A DNA stretch of 64,000 nucleotides, taken from Sipunculus nudus (Eukaryota > Annelida > Sipuncula > Golfingiida > Sipunculidae). Both the position numbers and the translations under genes were made by a program. Every line of letters starts with the position of its first letter. Position 1 is the stretch's first letter. The stretch is taken from positions 75,654,401-75,718,400 of the forward strand of contig CM049315.1 of the NCBI GenBank assembly GCA_026874595.1, in the 5' to 3' direction. This document shows positions 12,676 to 25,636 of the stretch, piece by piece. A model generated the notes under the pieces. It was not told where the DNA came from, searched no databases, and saw only the letters and a list, made by a program, of their open reading frames with translations.

Positions 12676-14133
12676 AATGCTACCTCAATGAAAAAAAAAG
12701 TGGAAAAAAAAAGTTATTAGCCTCATTTTTGAGAAATCCATTTTGAAGAATGACTCTTTTAAAAAAGAGCGATAAGGCAGGCTTGCAAATGGAGGTCTGT
12801 AGATGTGCATGCTTAGGCTGAGAATTAGATATGTCAGCATTAAAGAATAAGAGATGGTTATCTCCATGAAATTAAAAAAAATATCTCAAAAAGAAAATAT
12901 TTAACAACTGATTTAATGTAACTTAGTTAAAGATTCTGCAGAGAGTGATTTCATAGGCCTGCAATCAACTCTTGCCATATTCACTGGTGCTTCAAAAGGA
13001 AATTAAAGAATCAGACAAATTATACCTTAATAAATACCTCTTAAATAAACAGAAAAAAAAAATTAGACAAATACTATGTACAGGAGGGATTCAAGAATTG
13101 CAGTAAAAGGCAGAATACCTTAAACCTATCCATGAGTTCCTGACATGTATTACAAATCTGTGTTCCCCAAGGCTATCCCACAATTCCAGGATGTTTACTA
13201 TGTATCCCATTCATTCTCCTTTTTAAGGAGCCATCAAGGGATGATCAGAAGCTTCCCAGGGCTCAATTACAGTTTTGCATGATGTGAAATTTAAGGCCCT
13301 TCCGCCTCAATACTGTGGAGTTAGGTGTCCCCAAGCATGACTCAGCAGATCTCTGAAATACTTGAACACACACTATTCTCAATCACCTTACTTTATTGAT
13401 GAAAACTTTCATGTCAAGCTGTTTTGCCTGAAGGATTCTTCTCAATGCTGAATCAGTTCAAAACAAGGCCCAGATGCAAAAATAGTCCTCCACCATATGT
13501 TAAACAAGGAAGGTGTGGCAACAGTGTTACCCAAATTTTCCAAAACCTTGGTAAGGACCCCTTAAAAAAACAACCTGTAAACAACAGTCTGAAATGATTC
13601 TATTCAATATAGTATTCACTGAATTAGCATGGCTCCAAGGAATCTTTGCATATGATTTGAAGGCTAAAAGTGTTCTTATTTACCAACTTATCAGAAGGAA
13701 AGTGTAAAAGACCATTTTGAAGCGCAGAACATGCTAAATAGAGGTGGTGCCACCTACAGGTTATAATCACGTCAGTCATGTGCTGAGTAAGTCTATAAGA
13801 TATGGTGAAGAAAGCCACAAGGGTCTTAGAGATATGAAGTAATAGAATGGGCCAGGATGGATCGACAGCTTGATGGATGACATTGGACCATTTAAGTAGT
13901 CCTCCCTCCTTATGGCAGGGATCTAAACAACTTTATTAAAAACAAGGCCTACAGGCCTAATGAGAACCTGTGCAATGAGATTACACCAGGTATAATGCTT
14001 CAATGCTGGACCATTACTTTTCAAGAACATGTGTAACTTGTATATGAACAATGCAAGTACTAAACACTTAGAACAAGAAACAATTAAACAAACATCACTG
14101 CTGCAATTCTGGCATGGGTGCACACAACACAAA
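12676..14133. other. Intronic stretch, nothing recognised
   Basis: No gene or RNA seen. A single GGTGGTGCCACC lies at about 13743, isolated from any array. Confidence 0.5.
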
Positions 14134-17127
14134 AACTAGAATATGGGTAGTCAACAAGTGACTACTTGTATCCGCCAAAATCAGAGTGGGAAAGGTGAAG
14201 TGAGGCATTGATTGAGTGGCAAGGGGAAATAGAGTGAGGTGTGTTGCATAATAATAATAATGACCGAAATCGCAAGTAAAAGGGCTTTGCTTCTCGAAGA
14301 AAGGGCGTTCACAAGGATCGAGTTCGGCTCTCGAATGGCATGGCTGGGTCTCCGCTGCTGGGATCAGTGGAGGGAATGCTTTCTAACAAGGACAACAACC
14401 CAGGAGAGAAGATGGCGCCCTCTACGGCTCCCTGCTTGGCTTGGCGTGGCACTGCAACTGTTGACTCAGAGAACATGCTTAAGGAGCGCACAGGGCTGAG
14501 GTCTTGACCGCAGCAACCTGTAGCTGCTCGATGAGCGTATACTTCTTTTGGCTTGGCTTGGCATAATAGCCTGGATGTCTGCAGCCAAAATGTGTATGTA
14601 GGTTGCGCCACCTACCACAAAATCCAGAAAGCTGCCCAAGATGTATATACATGCAAATTTTAGGCAGATATGTCAAACAACTGCCGAGATATGAGTGATT
14701 TTATCCCACGGCAAACACGCAGACGGACACTGTGCAAAAATGATTGCAGGTGGTGCCACCAGTTTAGCGTATGATAAAGAGCTATGTGAGATCTATAAAC
14801 ATGCAAAATCTTTGCCCAATCAGTCAAATGGTTCCTGAGATATGAGCTTGGATGTCTGCAGCGTAAATCTGAATGTAGGTGGCGCCACCTGTCATAAAAT
14901 CAAGAAAGCTGTCAAGGATGTATAAACCTGCAAAATATCAGGTGGATAAGTCAAACCACTGCCGAGATATGAGTGATTTTATCCCAAGGTAGATGAACAG
15001 ATGGACGCTGTGCAAAAATGGTTGCAGGTGGCACCACCAGTTTTGCGTATGATAAAGAGCTATAGGAGATCTATACACATGCAACCATGGCGCCACCATT
15101 TTTAGTGTATGTTATTAAGCTTTCCAAGGGCTACATTTGTGCAAAATCTTTAGCCTTATAGATCAAATGGTTCCTGAGATATGTGGGTTTATGTGTGGTA
15201 ACAGAAACACAAATGGACGCTGGGCAGAGAAGAAAGGTCAGAGGTCAACCAAAAATGAGGGCATAGCAGTTCACATGTGACCCATCATAATTCTGAATTT
15301 TAAGAAATTCTGCCCAGTGGTTATGGAGGAGTTCTCCGGAAACCTATGTGGCGATATATACATATGCCCAATGTCAGATTGATATGTCAAACCCCTCCTG
15401 TGAAATAAGCAAGCTAGGACATACATTGTGCAAAAAATGTTGTAAGTGGCGCCACCAGTCTTGTACACTATAAAGCTACCCGATATGTATATACATGCCC
15501 AATTATAGGCTGATGTATCAAATTCCTCTGTAGAAATAAGCAGGTGCATACACTGCAAAAGTCAATGTAGGTGGCACCACCTGTCTTGTAAATGAGAATA
15601 TCAATCTAAGACGCATAGACAGGTCAAAATATCAGTCCAATACATCAAACTTCCCCAGAGTTTGATGCACTGGGCTGACAAGGCTTAGGTGAGTAAGGCA
15701 GTTGCCGCTGAGTGACCTGTGACAAATTGCTGCCTCAAGCTACTGCACTGAGTGAACTCTTGACCTGCACCTGGCTAGACTAAGTGAACTTTTGACCTGT
15801 ACCTGGCTGCACTGAGTGAACTCCTGACCTGTGCATCTGACACAGTTGGCAGCTGAATATCCATGATTGTAACATTGCATGGTATGATGAATAACTTAAA
15901 TTATAAATCTAAATTTTTTAAAAGCTTAAAAAAAACTATTTTGTCAATATTAACCAAATATAACCTGAAATCTGAATGTCTAGTGGCATGATGTAAGAGA
16001 TGCTGATAAACTTGTGCCAGGCTAGATGTAACAGCATCACACAGCTAACATATATGGTAAAATGACTCAATTCAATCTCCATAATTCAGCCAAATATCAA
16101 TCATGTGGAACCATTAATGACAATTATTATGAGAGTTATTGTAGGAATTATTCTTGTAAAATATTTGACAAACTGGCTTCAGTGGCATCAGTCAAGAAAT
16201 GTTTCGCAGGTTTATAACTCTTATAGGACGATACAGCAAACTGGCTAAGTTTAGCTTCCCGTAACTCCGGGAAAAAGCACTGAACCAAAACCATTTGAAC
16301 AAACTTGAATTATCAACATCTGAGGATAATTAATATATGAGATTTAAGAATTTGGCCCAGTGGTTTTTGAGAAGAAGATCTTTGTAGCCACTGAGGTAAA
16401 ATGGGCTGTTATGACATATGACTAAATTCAGCTTCCCATAACTGAGCCAAAAGTCACTGAAAAGAGACCATTTGAACAAACTTCAGCAAACACTACCCTA
16501 GGATCATTTCTGTGCGATATTAAACATTTTTGCCATATGGTTTCAGAAAAGAAGTTTTTTGTAGCCCTCAGTGTGATACAGGCACTGATGACCCTGTACA
16601 AAAAAGGTCGATGCAGGTGGCGCCACCAATACCTCAATTTCAGATATGACCTATGTGACCAGCATTGGCATAAAATTTGGTGATGATAGCTACAGCCGTT
16701 TCTGAGATATAAATTTTAATATGCTTTTTTGCACAGTTAACAAAGTTCAACCTCCTGTAACTTGGCCAAAAATCTCTGAACTGGAACCATTCGAACAAAC
16801 TTTAGAAAGATAGTTCTAGGGATCATTTCTATGAAATATTGTACAATTTGGCTGGACAGTTTCGGAGAAGAAGATATTTAAAGCTTTTCTTTAGCTTTTC
16901 CCCTATAAAATCTAAGAAAATGCAGTTAGAAAAAAAATAAACAAAATCTGATATAGTTTTTTGGATGACTGATTATTTGCAAAAAATGTGGTGATGCTAG
17001 CTCCTGCTGTTTTTGAGATAGCTATGGTTAACGTATACAGAAGCCGCACAATGCATGACAGACAATGCACGACTGACGACGCCGCACCATCGCATAAGCT
17101 CACAGGTTTCTGCACCATGTAGGTCAT
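14134..17127 (+). mobile_element. E-family element (AACTAGAATA start) with GGTGGCGCCACC-type units
   Basis: It starts AACTAGAATATGGGTAGTC, with a short GTAGTC/GACTAC inverted repeat near the start, as at 62580 and (partly) 25814. The interior repeats a pair of units of about 150 bp, each built around a perfect or near-perfect GGTGGCGCCACC (for example 14878-14889 and 16616-16627) and phrases such as CCTGAGATATGAGC. The right half (16200-17100) repeats a 'CTGAACCAAAACCATTTGAAC' type unit. The 3' border is placed where another repeat starts, and it is uncertain. Confidence 0.5.
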
Positions 17128-17195
17128 TTAAAGGGGCCTATTCTGATATTTGACGTTTATCTACTAAAGATAATCCCTAGAAACTTTTATAACTA
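17128..17195 (+). repeat. Family-I repeat, left half (interrupted)
   Basis: AAAGGGGCC through CTTTTATAACTA matches the start of the copy at 63722-64000. It stops at the HN element and appears to resume at 22395. The two halves together define the 5.2-kb insertion. Confidence 0.6.
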
Positions 17196-17339
17196 GCGAC
17201 CCATGGGTCTCCACGCTCAGCAGCATTTGCATATTAGCATATATGTTTATGAGGTTTTCCAAAATATTAGTCCTGTGATCAGTTTGAAGCCAACCTCTCT
17301 ACCCAAACTGGAGTTATCATCCATAAACTAATTTGTGAA

Positions 17340-18660
17340 TGGATGGGCTCTCTGACCTTAACATTTGACCTTGTGACCCAAAAATCAAAAGGAAACTTCC
17401 CCTATTGGCAGGTGAACCACATGTTGATGATGGAAGGATTGAGATGAAAAGTTTGGCTTAAAGTGCATCCACAATGTTTCTAAAGTAGTGGGTCCTTTGA
17501 CCTTAACCTTTGATCTCATGACCCCAGAATCAACAGTTCTTACTTTAGGGGTGGGCCATATATAAGTCAAGTTTGAAACCAATATTTCAAATTAAACCGG
17601 TGTTACCATCTGGAAACTAATATGTGGATAGATTGCCCCCATGACCTTGACCTTGTGACCCCAAAATCCATAAGTAACTTCCACTATTGGCAGGTGAGCA
17701 ACATCTGGAAGATAGAAGTTTTGGGACAGAAATTTTTGGCTAAAAATACATCAACAATCTTTGTAAAGAAGTGGGTCCTGTGACCTTTACCTTTGGCCTT
17801 ATGACCCCAAAATCAAAAGGGTTCTTACATTATTGGTGGGTCATATCTTACATTATTGGTTGGTCATATAAAAGTCAAAATTGAAACCAATATATCAATC
17901 CAAACTGGAGTTATCATACAGAAACAATTATGTGGACAGATGGGCCCCTGTGACCATGACCTTAGGCCTTGTGACCCCCAAATCAATCAGCTTCTTCCCC
18001 TATTGGCAGCTCAGCTATATGTGCAAGATGGAAGGTTTGGGATGAAAAGTTTGGCTTAAAATGCATCCACAATCTTTCTAAATAAGTGGGTACTATGACC
18101 TTGACCTTTGACCTCATGACCCCAAAATTGACCAGAATCTTCCCCTATTGGCAGGTTAGCAATATCTTGAAAATGGAAGGTTTGCGATGAAAAGTTAAGC
18201 TTCAAATGCATATGAATCCTTTTGAAAGAAATGAGTCCTGTTACCTTGACCTTTGACCGTTTGACCCTAAAATCGACACAGTTCTTACTTTATCGGTGAG
18301 TCATATATAAGTTAGGTTTGAAACCAAGATGTCAAACTAAACTGGAGTTATCATCTGGAAACTTATTTGTGAACAGATGGCCCCTGTGACCTTGACCTTT
18401 GACCTTGTGATCCAAAATTTATTTAAGCTCTCCCCATACTGGCAAGTCAGCTAAATGCACAAAATGGAAAGTTTGGGATGAAAAGCTTGGCTTAAAATGC
18501 AGCCATAATCTTTTTAAATAAGTGAGTCCTGTGACCTTGACCTTTGACCTTGTGACCCCAAAATCATATAGGTTCTTGCTTTAGTGGTGGGTCATATGTA
18601 AGTCAAGTTTAAAATCCATATGTCAATCCAACCTCGAGTTATCATGTGGAACCAAATTTG
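17340..18660 (+). repeat. ~145-bp tandem units carrying DR1 / AGGTCA half-site clusters
   Basis: TGACCTTTGACC-type cores recur at about 17364, 17508, 17792, 17962, 18107, 18252, 18398 and 18543, mostly 142-146 bp apart. Units alternate between two types (one with CCCCTATTGGCAGGTGAG, one with TCTTAC and GGGTCATATATAAGTC), so the full period is near 290 bp. Perfect DR1 cores: 18102-18114, 18393-18405, 18538-18550. Related arrays are at 49900-50760 and 56880-57590. Confidence 0.8.
18102..18550 (-). promoter_or_regulatory. Candidate nuclear-receptor DR1 plus extended half-site cluster
   Basis: Read on the minus strand, three perfect AGGTCA-A-AGGTCA direct repeats overlap TCAAGGTCA extended half-sites. 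DR1 sites are known targets of RXR, HNF4 and COUP-TF; TCAAGGTCA is known for ERR/NR5A receptors. Only sequence similarity is seen, and regulatory use is inference. Confidence 0.3.
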
Positions 18661-19161
18661 TGTGGATGGACGCATTGACAGCCAGACAGACAGACAAACA
18701 GACAGGGTGATTACTATAGGGCATCCACTTGTGATCAGTAAACACACCAGGTTTTGGAACACTAGATGTAATCACTGCTGAGAAACTGACATGATTGTTG
18801 TCATTTTATAGTAAAAAAAAATAGAAAAATATTCGTTAAAATATAAATAAATATAGGTGGCGCCACCACTTTACGGGAACTGACAAAACTAGTCATGGTC
18901 AATATTCAAGGCAAGATTCATGACAATCCATGCATTAATAATCAAGATATTGGAGGTTTTGTATCAAATTTTTTATTATTCTGGGGGGGTACTTTCAAGC
19001 CCCATAGCTTGGAGAATATAGGTCGCAGTGACCTAATTTCAGGTTTCCAAGGAGATTTTTTATTGACCTCCCTGGATGTTCACTTAGAAGTTTCTCGGAC
19101 CAGCAGTTACGATTTGTGCCCTGCTAACGGCTGGCCGGCCGGCCGGACAACGGATAGCGAC

Positions 19162-19223
19162 AGCTTGTCACCCCAAACGTTGATTTTAGATGAACTGAAG
19201 ACGATGGGGTGACAGTACAAGCT
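19162..19223 (+). repeat. Hairpin after GGCC/GGAC tract, possible internal element terminus
   Basis: Arms AGCTTGTCACCCCA (19162-19175) and TGGGGTGACAGTACAAGCT (19205-19223) pair except for a 3-nt insert. They follow GGCTGGCCGGCCGG just as the standard HN hairpin follows its microsatellite, so this may be the end of a separate element type. Confidence 0.5.
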
Positions 19224-19225
19224 AT

Positions 19226-21456
<2,231 letters not shown>

Positions 21457-21702
21457 TTAACAAATAAAAAAAATTAAGAACCTATAGTTTTCCGATTATG
21501 TATCATGTATTGTATTATACACTCATTAAAAGCAGAATCATGCATAAGCAGTTTTAATATATGCATGCAACTATAATTATAATGAAACTGCATTTGGGCT
21601 GTGGCTCTTAACTGACTACAAGTTAACCAGTGCGTCTCTGTGACTTCCGAGTTATACACATTGGATAACATTCAAGCACTTCTGACTGACTTCCGAGATG
21701 GC

Positions 21703-22013
21703 TTCTGAGCACAAAATCTTCCATAACGTTCAGATTAAAACAATGGATAACTATTATTCTTCACAGAATAATAATAAAGATCTTATTCTATCGGGGGAAA
21801 AACAAAACGGTATTGAAGCGTTAGCATTTTGTATATGCTTTAAACTGCTTTCGTTGGTTTCTGAGCACAAAATCTTCCATAACGTTCAGATTAAACAATG
21901 GATAACTATTATTCTTCACAGAATAATAATAAAGATCTTATTCTATCGGGGGAAAAACAAAACGGTATTGAAGCGTTAGCATTTTGTATATGCTTTAAAC
22001 TGCTTTCGTTGGT
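21703..22013 (+). repeat. Near-identical ~155-bp tandem duplication
   Basis: Copies start TTCTGAGCACAAAATC at 21703 and 21859. I can see one indel between them (AAAACAATGG versus AAACAATGG) and otherwise identity. The high identity indicates a recent duplication, or an assembly duplication. Each copy also contains the short inverted pair TATTATTCT / AGAATAATA. Confidence 0.9.
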
Positions 22014-22394
22014 TTCCGGCTTCCGGCTTCCGACTTCCAAGTTTCCATACACGACCGCGCCATGACACATTTAGTTTTGAATGAGAAGTACCGCTTCACG
22101 TGAATCGGTGCCACAGTGATGAAAGGAGGTAATAAATTATTTTTGTGTAACAACACTTTTTCTTTGATATTAAGCACCTATATTACGACTATATAAGCCT
22201 GTGATGCCAAATAATACCAGACAGGAAATACTTTGATCCGACCCTTAGAATGGGCGTTCTGTTGTGACTGCCATCATGACTCCAGGCCCTATCAGTTTAT
22301 TTCAGAAGGCCTGAGTGTCATGTTGTCATGGCAAGACGACGGACAAAGCGCCATCACTTAACCTCAGTTGACTTACAGTCAGCTGAGCTAAAAA

Positions 22395-22640
22395 CTGTAT
22401 TATGCCATAAAATGCTCATAACACAGCACACAGGCTATTTATTTAATTTATATCCACATGTTTATAATTTGTGTAGGGCCGGCCAAAATAAATCAAACAC
22501 ATTTAGCAAGGACATCCAGCAGCAAGTCAGACCAACCAAAGTTTTGCAAAGGGTGTTTTGCAAATTGAGACCTTTCAAATACAGCACATATGCAACCAAC
22601 CACCTTAAGTTACTTAGTTTTCTGTTTGTCAACATTAGCT
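22395..22640 (+). repeat. Family-I repeat, right half
   Basis: Matches the right part of 63790-64000 (GCCAAAATAA, GCAAGGACATC, CATATGCAACC...ACCACCTTA). It continues the copy that begins at 17128. Confidence 0.6.
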
Positions 22641-22670
22641 AATGTATCATGTTTACTAATTGCTTGTAGG

Positions 22671-25521
22671 TAAGCCAGCTCATACATCCATCACAGATGT
22701 GTTCTGATAAGCCAGCTCATACATCCATCACAGATGTGTTATGATAAGCCAGCTCATACATCCATCACAGATGTGTTCTGATAAGCCAGCTCATACATCC
22801 ATCACAGATGTGTTATGATAAGCCAGCTCATACATCCATCACAGATGTGTTCTGATAAGCCAGCTCATACATCCATCACAGAGGTGTTCTGATAAGCCAG
22901 CTCATACATCCATCACAGATGTGTTATGATAAGCCAGCTCATACATCCATCACAGATGTGTTATGATAAGCCAGCTCATACATCCATCACAGAGGTGTTC
23001 TGATAAGCCAGCTCATACATCCATCACAGATGTGTTATGATAAGCCAGCTCATACATCCATCACAGATGTGTTATGATAAGCCAGCTCATACATCCATCA
23101 CAGAGGTGTAATGATAAGCCAGCTCATACATCCGTCACAGAGGTGTTATGATAAGCCAGCTCATACATCCATCACAGATGTGTTATGATAAGCCAGCTCA
23201 TACATCCATCACAGAGGTGTTATGGTAAGCCAGCTCATACATCCATCACAGAGGTGTTATGGTAAGCCAGCTCATACATCCATCACCGAGGTGTAATGAT
23301 AAGCCAGCTCATACATCCATCACAGATGTGTAATGATAAGCCAGCTCATACATCCATCACAGAGGTGTTATGATAAGCCAGCTCATACATCCGTCACAGA
23401 GGTGTAATGATAAGCCAGCTCATACATCCGTCACAGATGTGTAATGATAAGCCAGCTCATACATCCGTCACAGAGGTGTTATGATAAGCCAGCTCATACA
23501 TTCGTCACAGAGGTGTTATGATAAGCCAGCTCATACATCCGTCACAGAGGTGTTATGATAAGCCAGCTCATACATCCGTCACAGAGGTGTTATGATAAGC
23601 CAGCTCATACATCCATCACAGAGTTGTTATGATAAGCCAGCTCATACATCCATCACAGATGTGTTATGATAAGCCAGCTCATACATCCATCACAGAGTTG
23701 TTATGATAAGCCAGCTCATACATCCATCACAGATGTGTTATGATAAGCCAGCTCATACATCCATCACAGAGGTGTTATGATAAGCCAGCTCATACATCCA
23801 TCACAGAGGTGTAATGATAAGCCAGCTCATACATCCATCACAGAGGTGTTATGATAAGCCAGCTCATACATCCATCACAGATGTGTAATGATAAGCCAGC
23901 TCATACATCCATCACAGAGGTGTTATGATAAGCCAGCTCATACATCCATCACAGAGGTGTTATGATAAGCCAGCTCATACATCCATCACAGAGTTGTTAT
24001 GATAAGCCAGCTCATACATCCATCACAGATGTGTTATGATAAGCCAGCTCATACATCCATCACAGAGGTGTTATGATAAGCCAGCTCATACATCCATCAC
24101 AGAGGTGTAATGATAAGCCAGCTCATACATCCATCACAGATGTGTTATGATAAGCCAGCTCATACATCCATCACAGATGTGTAATGATAAGCCAGCTCAT
24201 ACATCCATCACAGAGGTGTTATGATAAGCCAGCTCATACATCCATCACAGAGGTGTTCTGATAAGCCAGCTCATACATCCATCACAGAGGTGTTCTGATA
24301 AGCCAGCTCATACATCCATCACAGAGGTGTTCTGATAAGCCAGCTCATACATCCATCACAGAGGTGTTCTGATAAGCCAGCTCATACATCCATCACAGAG
24401 GTGTTCTGATAAGCCAGCTCAACATCCATCACAGAGGTGTTCTGATAAGCCAGCTCATACATCCATCACAGAGGTGTTCTGATAAGCCAGCTCATACATC
24501 CATCACAGAGGTGTTCTGATAAGCCAGCTCATACATCCATCACAGAGGTGTTCTGATAAGCCAGCTCATACATCCATCACAGAGGTGTTATGATAAGCCA
24601 GCTCATACATCCATCACAGAGGTGTTATGATAAGCCAGCTCATACATCCATCACAGAGGTGTTCTGATAAGCCAGCTCATACATCCATCACAGAGGTGTT
24701 CTGATAAGCCAGCTCATACATCCATCACAGAGGTGTTATGATAAGCCAGCTCATACATCCATCACAGAGGTGTTATGATAAGCCAGCTCATACATCCATC
24801 ACAGAGGTGTTATGATAAGCCAGCTCATACATCCATCACAGAGGTGTTATGATAAGCCAGCTCATACATCCATCACAGAGGTGTTATGATAAGCCAGCTC
24901 ATACATCCATCACAGAGGTGTTATGATAAGCCAGCTCATACATCCATCACAGAGTTGTTATGATAAGCCAGCTCATACATCCATCACAGATGTGTTATGA
25001 TAAGCCAGCTCATACATCCATCACAGAGTTGTTATGATAAGCCAGCTCATACATCCATCACAGATGTGTTATGATAAGCCAGCTCATACATCCATCACAG
25101 AGGTGTTATGATAAGCCAGCTCATACATCCATCACAGAGGTGTAATGATAAGCCAGCTCATACATCCATCACAGATGTGTTATGATAAGCCAGCTCATAC
25201 ATCCATCACAGATGTGTAATGATAAGCCAGCTCATACATCCATCACAGAGGTGTTATGATAAGCCAGCTCATACATCCATCACAGAGGTGTTCTGATAAG
25301 CCAGCTCATACATCCATCACAGAGGTGTTATGATAAGCCAGCTCATACATCCATCACAGAGGTGTTATGGTAAGCCAGCTCATACATCCATCACAGAGGT
25401 GTTATGGTAAGCCAGCTCATACATCCATCACCGAGGTGTAATGATAAGCCAGCTCATACATCCATCACAGATGTGTAATGATAAGCTAGCTCATACATCC
25501 ATCACAGAGGTGTTATGATAA
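22671..25521. repeat. 37-bp satellite array, ~77 copies, with higher-order structure
   Basis: The consensus unit is AAGCCAGCTCATACATCC followed by ATCACAGAGGTGTTATGAT. Units vary at a few fixed sites (GAG/GAT, TTAT/TTCT/TAAT, CCA/CCG). One unit near 24420 is 36 bp. A run of eight variant units (23991-24259) recurs identically in order at 25026-25294, and other multi-unit blocks are also duplicated. The period is not a multiple of three, so it is not coding. The array lies inside the RARS1 intron. Confidence 0.97.
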
Positions 25522-25636
25522 ATTTTTAAGCCAGAAATAACATAAATTCTACTTGAAAGTAGGTGAATAGCTCGCTTTAAGAAAACATGTACCTCAAACC
25601 TCAAAAAAGTCATACTCTGCTGACTAGTATGAACAA

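Noticed and set aside
22671-25521. CRISPR-like regular repeat array
   Set aside because: There are no unique spacers: the whole 37-bp period is conserved, and the context is an animal intron. It is a satellite.
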